Source of the DNA: Clostridiales bacterium
GTDB lineage: Bacteria; Bacillota; Clostridia; Oscillospirales; Oscillospiraceae
Direction: 5' to 3'
NCBI GenBank assembly: GCA_012516225.1
Contig: JAAYWX010000405.1
Span: 1-5,735, forward strand
DNA length: 5,735 nt
The notes under the pieces were generated by a model. It saw only the letters and a program-made list of their open reading frames with translations, was not told where the DNA came from and searched no databases. This document shows, one piece after another, positions 1 through 5,602 of the stretch. Within the stretch, counting starts at the first letter, position 1; the number at the start of each line of letters is the position of its first letter. Made by a program: the position numbers and the translations under genes.

Positions 1-464
1 ATAACAAGCAGGCAGTCTACACTTTTCATAACACGGCGGTTAAGCTGTTCGGGTCCTGCTTCACCGTCTATCACGACATAGTCATAATCATCGGCAAGAG
101 TGTCAATACCAAAGCGCAGCAGCTCGTTGCAGGCACAGAAGCAACCCGGTTCTTCGGGACGCCCCATAGTCAGCAGGTCAAAGCCGTTGCCATGCGCAAG
201 AATTGTTCTCATAAGATCCTTCGTCGGACCGTTGTTGAGCTGGTCACGCGCCTGACGCATTCCAAGCAGCTCGGAACGAAGCTGGCTTACAGTTTTGTCA
301 ACTTTCAAACCGGTTGTATAGCACAGACTCATTGCGGAGTCCGCATCAATCGCGAGAACCTTGCCGGGGAAACGCTCTGCCAAAAAACGTATAATGAGCG
401 TTGAAACGACTGTCTTTCCTGTTCCACCCTTCCCTGTTACGGCAATAGACTTTATTTTTTCCAT
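1..464 (-). CDS. CooC-like MinD/ParA-family ATPase (metallocentre maturation type), N-terminal part, runs off the left edge
   Basis: Reading from the ATG at 462-464 gives 154 complete codons, open to the window edge. Visible are a deviant Walker A motif GKGGTGKT (residues 11-18, signature Lys12), an IDAD segment (39-42), a GCFCACNELLR segment with Cys108-x-Cys110 (109-117 region), and a Walker B-like stretch VVIDGEAG (130-137) followed by Pro-Glu-Gln-Leu-Asn-Arg-Arg. The CxC motif and the D-x-E-A-G motif are typical of CooC, the ATP-dependent nickel-insertion factor of CO dehydrogenase, and separate it from plain ParA or MinD proteins. CooC proteins are usually about 250-270 residues, so roughly 60% is present. 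The start is fixed by the hydrophobic beta strand leading directly into Walker A; a modest GAGG lies upstream. It lies 95 bases after the BzdO-like gene on the same strand and may share its transcript. The family assignment is good. The client is unknown: no CO dehydrogenase gene is in view, and maturation of another Fe-S or nickel enzyme is possible. Confidence 0.85.
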   Translation of the reverse strand, partial: MEKIKSIAVTGKGGTGKTVVSTLIIRFLAERFPGKVLAIDADSAMSLCYTTGLKVDKTVSQLRSELLGMRQARDQLNNGPTKDLMRTILAHGNGFDLLTMGRPEEPGCFCACNELLRFGIDTLADDYDYVVIDGEAGPEQLNRRVMKSVDCLLV

Positions 465-510
465 TGTGTGCCTCGCTTTCCTATATGAATAGTATGCTTT
501 TTTCTTTCAG

Positions 511-545
511 CCACGACCGTAGTATTTGCAATACTACGGCCGTGG
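511..545 (-). other. Strong intergenic stem-loop between the BzdO-like and CooC-like genes
   Basis: Two 16-base arms (511-526 and 530-545) pair around a 3-base loop. In the minus-strand RNA all 16 positions pair, with a single G-U wobble; the plus-strand RNA would have an A-C mismatch instead, so the structure belongs to the minus-strand transcript. What follows on that strand is A-rich (CTGAAAGAAAAAAG), not a U-tract, so this is not a canonical intrinsic terminator. It could protect the 3' end of the reductase mRNA, mark a processing site, or give partial attenuation before the CooC-like gene. Confidence 0.7.
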
Positions 546-559
546 ATACAACAGTGTGC

Positions 560-1882
560 TTACTTTGTAAAGTTTTCAGCACCAACGACAGACTCCATGT
601 ATTCGCCGATTTGTGCGCGCAGTTCTTCTGTGGATTTGTAGCGCGGGTCGATAGCATCGACATCGACATAGAGCGTGGGTATGCCGTATTTCTGCTGGAT
701 GTAGTCGGTAACAATCTTTCCGGATGCCCATGTGTGCTTGCAGCCGACATGTCCCATAAAGATTGAAACATTGACTTTGTATTCCTCATACATCTTGTCA
801 ATAACCTTGAGCCAGTACTCGGTCGGGCCGGTTGCGCCGTGAATCATCGGGACGAGGAGCATTGACTTTGCAAGCTGGTACTTCATTGATTCCCAGTTGT
901 CCATATCTTCAAACAGAACACCGTCCTGATATCCAAAGCCGTCCATAACGGTTATTGCGCCGTAGGTCTTTTCCATCCAGTCCATAATTCCTGTGTTGGA
1001 CCACAGCATATTCTGCATCAGGCAGACACGATAGCGCTCTTCGGGGCACTTTGTAGCAGTCATACCCATATCAATGAGCATGTTGCCCATGTCAAGCTGG
1101 GTCTGAAGCATCTGAGTAACCTCGGGAGTACCGGCAAGAGGAGCAATAATCTCGTTGAGAACGAGCATACGTCCGGGCAGTACGCAAGGAGTCTTTTTTC
1201 GGAGATCGGCAAGCTACATAAGTATATCATAAGCTTTGTTTGACTCTTCGGATATCTGTTTGAACTTCTCATAGCGCTCTGCATCCCACTTGAGTCCCGT
1301 GAGTTCTTCCATGAAGGGAATAAATGCCTCTATCTGTCCGGCCAGATACTGATATCCCTTATCGTCATGGCGGAACGGGCAATCAAATGTGAAGCAGGGG
1401 CAGCCGAAGAGGCGCTCCATCATCGGGTATGCGATACGGGCGGAGTCGCAAGGAACTGTTGCGTGTACAAAAGCATCAATTTTTACACCGAATTCATTCT
1501 TCAGCGCAACACCAAGCTGAGCCTTATCGATGGCGCACATGCTTGTGGGTGCATACTTTTCTGTCTCGTCAATATAGCGGCTGCAGAGGTCTTCCATGGA
1601 AGCAATACGGGTGGGTATAGTATCAAGGAAGAACGGGACGCAGTCGAACGCACGCATGATAGTTACAGGAACAGGACCGCCGAATGCGATGAGTTTCTTT
1701 CCGTTTTTATGTGCATCACGAATCTCTTCCCATGTGAACTTCTGGATATCGACAGTCCACATGATTTCAGGCATACCCTTGGAAAGCATGTGCTGATAAA
1801 TGCTGTCAACCTGTTCACACGTCAGTTCTATCATGTTAACCGGCTTTGTGGGGTCAAAGTTCTGAGTAGGTGTTTTAGCCAT
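560..1882 (-). CDS. BzdO/BcrB-like subunit of ATP-dependent acyl-CoA reductase (2-hydroxyacyl-CoA dehydratase family), interrupted by an in-frame TAG
   Basis: One reading frame of 440 codons runs from ATG 1880-1882 to TAA 560-562, interrupted only by TAG at codon 223. An ordinary gene caller would split it into 1214-1882 (222 aa) and 560-1168 (202 aa). The N-terminal part has GGPVPVTIMRAFDCVPFF, TSMCAIDKAQLG, VPCDSARIAYPMMERLFGCPC; the C-terminal part has MGHVGCKHTWASGK and YGIPTLYVDVDAIDPRY. These are Fe-S cluster and active-site segments of the HgdB/BcrB fold. Total length fits BzdO (about 450 residues, from memory), the larger reductase subunit. AAGGAGG at 1891-1897 sits 8 bases before the start and directly follows the stop of the BzdN-like gene (16-base gap), suggesting coupled translation. 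The partner would be the BzdN-like subunit. It may be a recent pseudogene, a recoded gene or a sequencing error; I see no Shine-Dalgarno before the internal ATG at 1166-1168. The substrate is unproven. Confidence 0.85.
1214..1216 (-). other. In-frame amber (TAG) codon inside the BzdO-like gene
   Basis: The frame reads ...KAYDILM-TAG-LADLRKKTPC... with coding sequence continuing in the same frame for 217 more codons (1882 and 1168 differ by a multiple of three). The matching segment of the BzdN-like subunit reads IAQLFELRK, with Gln175 encoded by CAG (2490-2492) at the aligned position. A single C-to-T change of CAG would therefore explain it. The complete genes here end in TAA (BzdO-like, BzdN-like, first activator) or TGA (ferredoxin, BzdQ-like), and the partial right-edge gene ends in TAA; none ends in TAG. 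Confidence 0.9.
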
Positions 1883-1898
1883 TTTATAGTCCTCCTTC

Positions 1899-3014
1899 TT
1901 ACTTCTCTATCATTTCAACGAAAGCCTCTGCGCGGATAGCAAGCTGACCCGCATTAGCCATCTGCTCTTCACGTTCGACCTGCAGCATCGGTACTCCGAC
2001 ATTCTTGAGGTCCGGCTCAAGATAGTATGCCTCGCCGCCCCAGCATTCGCAGTTTTGCATCTTCTCGTAGATAACGCCCTGTACGTTGTATTCCTTACAG
2101 GTTTCAACGATTTCCTTGTGGATTGCAGGACGGTTGTCAAGTGAGCGCGGGCAGGTGTTGCGGGTGAGGTAATACTTTGCGATTGAGCCTAAAACATCTT
2201 TGTCGTCGATAACAAGCTGATCGCCGAACGCTCTTGCACCGAAGCAGAGAGCGTCTGCTACAACAAGTCCGCCCTTATCCTCAATGACCTTTATGTACTC
2301 GGGGTTGTCGAGCGCGGAGCCGATGATCATAAGACGTGCGCGTGCCTCGATGGGCTTGCGGTTTTTAGCGTCGGCAAGGAACTCCTTAAGCGCCGCAATA
2401 TATTCATCTATTGTAAGATCGCAGTATGCAAGCATGATTCTGAGGGCTTCAGTACCGGAAACCTTGGCTTCCTTGCGAAGTTCAAAGAGCTGCGCAATGA
2501 GGCTGCGGACCTCATTTGTCTTTGCTACAGCCGCTTTAAGAGCTTCATCAGTAACTTTCGTCCCGGAGAACTCGCCGAGCTTGTCTGCAAGATCCTTCAG
2601 TTCGGTTTTGTAGTATCCGATGGTGTAGTCGTTGGTAATGCGGGGAGCGCCGATCTGATGGATAAACTGGCTCTTGCCGTTCTTTTTTGAGATGTGTTCC
2701 CAGTTGTCAAGTATGCGGGTTGCCATCATGCATCCATCGGATTGAACCAGACCATCCAATTCATATGTACCGTTCATCAGGTACTGGAGAATGGATCGTG
2801 CATAGCTGCAGCTGAAGCTTGACATCCACGCTTCGGCATCACTGCTATCAACGCAGTTTGTCGCTCTCAGGCGGACGGGCATAATGTCAGCAGCAAGAAG
2901 AATTTCCGTGGGAACATGGCAGCATACATATCCGATTGCTTTTTTTCCGGATGCCTTCCAAGCTTTTACGGACTCGCTTGAAATGTTGGTCTCGAATAAT
3001 TTTTCGTAACTCAT
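1899..3014 (-). CDS. BzdN-like subunit of ATP-dependent benzoyl-CoA-reductase-type enzyme (2-hydroxyacyl-CoA dehydratase family)
   Basis: The product is 371 residues, close to the length remembered for BzdN (about 380). Family signatures appear in order: GYVCCHVPTEILLAADIMPVRL (residues 28-49), the Cys-x-x-Ala-Arg-Ser segment CSYARSILQYLMNG (69-82), DGLVQSDGC (87-95), then DALCFGAR and NCECWGGEAYYLE in the C-terminal half. The conserved cysteines are candidate ligands for the 4Fe-4S clusters of the reductase core. AAGGAGG at 3021-3027, 6 bases from the ATG, supports the start. The gene is intact, ends in TAA, and lies 16 bases before the BzdO-like gene, the expected second half of the catalytic heterodimer. 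A 105-base spacer (3015-3119) separates it from the ferredoxin gene; I see no gene or convincing promoter there. The family is certain. The choice between a ring reductase and a dehydratase rests on the neighbouring pair of activator genes and is an inference. Confidence 0.88.
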   Translation of the reverse strand: MSYEKLFETNISSESVKAWKASGKKAIGYVCCHVPTEILLAADIMPVRLRATNCVDSSDAEAWMSSFSCSYARSILQYLMNGTYELDGLVQSDGCMMATRILDNWEHISKKNGKSQFIHQIGAPRITNDYTIGYYKTELKDLADKLGEFSGTKVTDEALKAAVAKTNEVRSLIAQLFELRKEAKVSGTEALRIMLAYCDLTIDEYIAALKEFLADAKNRKPIEARARLMIIGSALDNPEYIKVIEDKGGLVVADALCFGARAFGDQLVIDDKDVLGSIAKYYLTRNTCPRSLDNRPAIHKEIVETCKEYNVQGVIYEKMQNCECWGGEAYYLEPDLKNVGVPMLQVEREEQMANAGQLAIRAEAFVEMIEK

Positions 3015-3119
3015 GTGTCTCCTCCTTTAATTTCTTAGGAAAATAATTTCAGCTCAGCGGCGCTCTCCCTTATAAGCCTTGGTCAAAAGCCGCGAGTTAA
3101 AATTTCGTGTCCAGCTCTC

Positions 3120-3395
3120 TCACCATGAGAAGCTGATTGCGTCCGATTCACATGCCTGTCTGCAAGGCTCTTTTTCTCCGTTTGCCTTGCAACGAGCGCA
3201 ATTCGTCTGCAAAGTGTTGCGGGCATCTTCCTTTATAAGCACTACTTCATCATCAAAATCATCAAGTTCTGTTGCAAACAGCTTTTCGGGACAGGCTGAA
3301 ATGCAACCTTTTGCCGTACACTCTGCGCATTTGGATGTATCGATTTTGATGTAATAGTGTCCGGACCCATCTTCATAGCCATAATTTGCTATCAT
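3120..3395 (-). CDS. Small 2[4Fe-4S] ferredoxin, likely electron donor to the activator/reductase
   Basis: This 91-residue protein has two cysteine sets: Cys23-x2-Cys26-x4-Cys31-x3-Cys35-Pro and Cys66-x2-Cys69-x8-Cys78-x3-Cys82. The enlarged loops, mainly in the second set, recall the Chromatium-type ferredoxins that drive benzoyl-CoA reductase in aromatic degraders, although the first set also departs from the usual CxxCxxCxxxCP. A ferredoxin gene (bzdM) is part of known bzd operons, so it probably passes low-potential electrons to the activator ATPases encoded just upstream. It is acidic in the middle (ELDDFDDE), as expected for a soluble cytoplasmic carrier. The start has AAGGAGG at 3404-3410, 8 bases away. 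It ends in TGA with the final residues AISFSW and is not visibly truncated. Specific pairing with this reductase is inferred from position only. Confidence 0.85.
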   Translation of the reverse strand: MIANYGYEDGSGHYYIKIDTSKCAECTAKGCISACPEKLFATELDDFDDEVVLIKEDARNTLQTNCARCKANGEKEPCRQACESDAISFSW

Positions 3396-3424
3396 GATAA
3401 TATCCTCCTTCCGGCTTTCACATT

Positions 3425-3450
3425 CATATTTCGCAAGTAGTGCGAATATG
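3425..3450 (-). other. Short stem-loop between the BzdQ-like and ferredoxin genes
   Basis: Arms at 3425-3435 and 3441-3450 form ten base pairs with one bulged base and a 5-base loop. It lies about 15 bases upstream of the ferredoxin ribosome binding site in the minus-strand mRNA and has no U-tract. It may be a processing or stability element, or simply chance. Confidence 0.4.
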
Positions 3451-3463
3451 CCGCCTTTATTTT

Positions 3464-4348
3464 TCAGCCTTCCTTCGCTCTTTTCTTTTCAACGAGTTCT
3501 TTTGCTATAAGTGCAGCTCCGAGAGCACCTGCAATCTGAGTATCCATAGTAGGCGTGAGTGCCTTTATTCCCATAATATTTTCGATTCGGCGGGTTACGC
3601 CCACATTCTTCGCTATTCCGCCCGTAATGGCAAAATCAAGTTCCATTCCGTTACGCTCAAGCAGACGTACAACACGGAGAGCCATAGCGTGGCAATATGC
3701 AGCCAAAACCTTTTCCTTTGTCCATCCGGAGCGCATAAGCTTCGTCGCTTCGCTCTTGGCAAAGATAACGCAGGTTGAAGAAACGGGTGCGGGCTCCTCA
3801 TCCACCTTAAATGACAGCTCGCCTATATCTTCAACGCTGACAGCAAGAAGGTTTGCGATGACTTCCATTCCTCGGCCGGTTCCCGCCGCGCATTTGTCGT
3901 TCATCATAAAGGACGTAACCGTTCCTTTTTCATCGCAGTGTATAGCCTTGCAGTCCTGACCGCCCATGTCAAGAATTGTGCGTACAGTAGGTCCATATAT
4001 GTAATTTGCGCCCTTTGCGTGGCAGGTAATTTCAGTAACGGTCTTGTTGGAAAAAGGTACATTTACACGTCCGTATCCTGTCCCGATGGTATAAGTTATA
4101 TCTTCAAGCGTCAGTCCAGTATCCTTCATCGCCCAGTTAATTGCACTTATAGCAGAATCCGGGCTGTTTGAGCCCGTTCTCATGTTGGAATAGGCATAAG
4201 GTACGCCGTCTGCAAGTATAACCGCCTGCGTACTTGTCGACCCTATATCAACGCCTGCCGTAATGAGGCTTCCGTGCCAGTCGGGAATGTCCGGGTTCTT
4301 CCAGTTGGATTCTGTCCATCTCCAATATTCCACTTTTTCAATAGCCAT
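3464..4348 (-). CDS. bzdQ: BzdQ-like activator ATPase subunit (BadF/BadG/BcrA/BcrD family, ASKHA fold)
   Basis: The product is 294 residues. After an unusual 28-residue extension rich in Trp (WRWTESNW), the ASKHA phosphate-1 motif GVDIGSTSTQAVIL spans residues 32-45, followed by NMRTGSNSPDSA (55-66), phosphate-2 motif DMGGQD (127-132), and two cysteine segments, NDKCAAGTGRGME (Cys153) and STCVIFAKSE (Cys193). In this family one 4Fe-4S cluster bridges two activator subunits through these two cysteines from each. ITGGIAKN and GALGAALIA near the C-terminus complete the nucleotide site. The extension and the SPDSA segment resemble BzdQ of Azoarcus as I remember it. The protein would hydrolyse ATP to push ferredoxin electrons onto the reductase core. 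AGGAGG-like GGAGG at 4357-4361 supports the start; the preceding activator gene ends 15 bases upstream. It ends in TGA. Substrate specificity of the system remains open. Confidence 0.88.
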   Translation of the reverse strand: MAIEKVEYWRWTESNWKNPDIPDWHGSLITAGVDIGSTSTQAVILADGVPYAYSNMRTGSNSPDSAISAINWAMKDTGLTLEDITYTIGTGYGRVNVPFSNKTVTEITCHAKGANYIYGPTVRTILDMGGQDCKAIHCDEKGTVTSFMMNDKCAAGTGRGMEVIANLLAVSVEDIGELSFKVDEEPAPVSSTCVIFAKSEATKLMRSGWTKEKVLAAYCHAMALRVVRLLERNGMELDFAITGGIAKNVGVTRRIENIMGIKALTPTMDTQIAGALGAALIAKELVEKKRAKEG

Positions 4349-4363
4349 AGTCTTATCCTCCGT

Positions 4364-5134
4364 TTACTGAATCTCAGTGCCGTAAATAGCCGCACCGACC
4401 GCGCTCCAATACTGGTTGTTCTCGGGAACTGTGATTTCTCTGCCGAAAACCTTGGACATGCAGCTTACTAAGCCTTTATTGAACGCTGGTCCGCCGATCA
4501 TGGTCAGATGATCCGTAAGGCCGACTCTGCGTATCATTGACGCAATACGGTTTGCAATTCCCATATGTACGCCGTAAGCTATATCCTCTCTGGACTCTTT
4601 CGCGTGGATAAGGGATATAACTTCAGACTCGGCAAAAACAACGCACTGAGCGTTGGTTGCAAGCTCTTTTGTATGGCGGAGAGAATAGTCGCCCATTTCC
4701 TCCGTTGTAATCTGAAGGGCACGGGCCATCGCCTCTATAAACGTACCTGCTCCGGAAGCACATTTGTCGTTGACTTCATATTTCATGACCGTCCCGTCTT
4801 CGTTGAGGCGCACGACACGGCAACTATCCGCTCCCATATCGATAACAGTATCTGTTTCGGGAAGTGCAAATTTGGCACCTCTTGCGGCTGCGCCTACTTC
4901 GTTAATGGAGTCGTCTCCCCATTTGATGATGTCACGTCCAACACCTGTAATAATCAGTCGGTCGACATCTTCTTTTTTGATCCCGGCATCGCTCAGGGCT
5001 TTTTCATATACTCTCTGGGCAGCCAGATCTGCGTCGAACTCTGTGGGAACCAGAGCGAAAGAAAGCACTTTTCCGTCTTTCAAAATAGCTCCTTTAGTGT
5101 TCTGACTTCCACAATCGATTCCTGCGGTTATCAT
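4364..5134 (-). CDS. BcrD/BzdP-like activator ATPase subunit (BadF/BadG/BcrA/BcrD family)
   Basis: I place the start at ATG 5132-5134, giving 256 residues beginning MITAGIDCGSQNTKGAIL, because this family begins a few residues before the phosphate-1 motif and AAAGGAGG (5143-5150) stands 8 bases upstream. An in-frame ATG at 5195-5197 would add 21 unconserved residues. The cluster cysteines are Cys125 (NDKCASGAGTFIEA) and Cys164 (NAQCVVFAESE); MIGGPAFN and AVGAAIYG mark the C-terminal nucleotide site. The phosphate-2 segment reads DMGADSCRVV (99-108) rather than the usual D-I/M-G-G-Q-D, a change also remembered for the BcrD subunit. With the next gene it would form the heteromeric activator typical of benzoyl-CoA reductases; classical 2-hydroxyacyl-CoA dehydratases use a homodimer from one gene. 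It is the first gene after the sigma-54 promoter. Confidence 0.87.
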   Translation of the reverse strand: MITAGIDCGSQNTKGAILKDGKVLSFALVPTEFDADLAAQRVYEKALSDAGIKKEDVDRLIITGVGRDIIKWGDDSINEVGAAARGAKFALPETDTVIDMGADSCRVVRLNEDGTVMKYEVNDKCASGAGTFIEAMARALQITTEEMGDYSLRHTKELATNAQCVVFAESEVISLIHAKESREDIAYGVHMGIANRIASMIRRVGLTDHLTMIGGPAFNKGLVSCMSKVFGREITVPENNQYWSAVGAAIYGTEIQ

Positions 5135-5142
5135 ATATTGTT

Positions 5143-5150
5143 CCTCCTTT
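5143..5150 (-). promoter_or_regulatory. Ribosome binding site that decides the start of the first activator gene
   Basis: AAAGGAGG on the minus strand stands 8 bases before ATG 5132-5134. It favours this start over the longer in-frame ATG at 5195-5197, which has no comparable site. Confidence 0.85.
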
Positions 5151-5214
5151 ATGCTATACCGGTTAATTTGGGCTGTCTTTATGCACCGGCATCTCAATCC
5201 ACACTGATAATTAA

Positions 5215-5232
5215 GAGCAAAAAATGTGCCAA
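5215..5232 (-). promoter_or_regulatory. Sigma-54 (RpoN/SigL) -24/-12 promoter for the activator-ferredoxin-reductase operon
   Basis: On the minus strand the sequence is TTGGCACATTTTTTGCTC. The invariant GG (5230-5229) and GC (5218-5217) are exactly 10 bases apart, and TTGGCAC-N5-TTGCT matches the known sigma-54 consensus at nearly every position. Transcription would start near 5205, leaving a leader of about 70 bases before the first activator gene. No equally good sigma-70 promoter was found in this interval. Expression would then depend on an enhancer-binding protein encoded outside the window. Confidence 0.8.
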
Positions 5233-5369
5233 ATCGGTCAACTTATTTATTTTGGTGTTTATTTTACAAAAATATGGATAAGTATTTGGGAGTTATGCTA
5301 TGTCCCTCAATTGACGTTAAAAACCTTGCCCATACCACGCCTGAATCGTCTGGCACAATTTGTTAAATA

Positions 5370-5385
5370 TGTGTCAAGTGACACA
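5370..5385. promoter_or_regulatory. Perfect inverted repeat TGT-N10-ACA, probable enhancer-binding-protein site (UAS)
   Basis: TGTGTCA and TGACACA are perfect inverted arms around a 2-base centre. The outer TGT-N10-ACA layout is that of NifA-type upstream activating sequences. Its centre lies about 170 bases upstream of the predicted sigma-54 start, within the usual range for enhancer sites. Which regulator binds is unknown; a repressor operator is the alternative. Confidence 0.6.
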
Positions 5386-5397
5386 CTTAGCAGTTTC

Positions 5398-5436
5398 AGT
5401 TTTGTATCGTTTTTGTTCCGTTTTTGTTCCACAAAA
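5398..5436. repeat. Tandem 11-bp A-tract repeats upstream of the enhancer-like site
   Basis: The plus strand carries CGTTTTTGTTC twice in direct succession (5408-5418, 5419-5429), preceded by a partial copy AGTTTTGTAT (5398-5407). The A/T tracts therefore recur about once per helical turn. The last copy also forms a small inverted repeat TTTTGT-TCC-ACAAAA (5422-5436). Phased A-tracts bend DNA, which could assist looping from activator to sigma-54 polymerase; they could also be repeated protein sites. Confidence 0.6.
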
Positions 5437-5516
5437 CAAGCGGTCGACAAGATGCTTTCTTAATTTTGCGAGATGAAAAATTTGGCATACTCCCGCAGAG
5501 AAAGATAAAACCTAAG

Positions 5517-5556
5517 CAAATAAGAAAAAGCGGAAGCGAGATCCGCCTCCGCTTTT
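5517..5556 (-). terminator. Intrinsic terminator of the right-edge dehydratase-family gene
   Basis: Arms 5526-5538 and 5544-5556 pair over 13 positions around a 5-base loop; the single plus-strand A-C mismatch becomes a G-U wobble in the minus-strand RNA. It is followed on that strand by a U-rich tail (TTTTTCTTATTT). It ends transcription 47 bases after the stop codon of the right-edge gene, separating that transcript from the sigma-54 operon. Confidence 0.85.
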
Positions 5557-5602
5557 CTAAAAAACATCTCTACGAAATTCCGTTTTGTTATTTGACCTGC
5601 AG

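Noticed and set aside
1180..1200. An A-AAA-AAG slippery heptamer in the BzdO-like frame (CGA AAA AAG), suggesting programmed frameshifting
   Set aside because: It lies downstream of the TAG, and the frame is the same on both sides of the stop, so frameshifting is not needed and could not rescue translation there.
1060..1284. A minus-strand 74-codon frame overlapping the TAG region, suggesting a frameshifted continuation
   Set aside because: Its translation has no resemblance to the family, whereas the original frame resumes clear homology directly after the TAG.
4565..5281. A 238-codon plus-strand open frame
   Set aside because: It lies antisense over the conserved first activator gene, has no family motifs or good ribosome binding site, and is a shadow of that gene's codon pattern. 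The plus-strand frame at 1367-1939 is rejected for the same reason.
5300..5340. TTGACG followed by TACCAC on the plus strand as a sigma-70 promoter
   Set aside because: The -10 match is poor, and it would transcribe antisense into the end of the right-edge gene with no gene to serve.
5350..5366. A second sigma-54-like element on the plus strand (CTGGCACAATTTGTTA)
   Set aside because: The -24 half is good, but the required GC at -12 is absent (TA instead), and no gene follows on that strand.
5363..5385. TTGACA on the minus strand as a sigma-70 -35 box
   Set aside because: No acceptable -10 box follows at 16-18 bases, and the hexamer is part of the palindrome.
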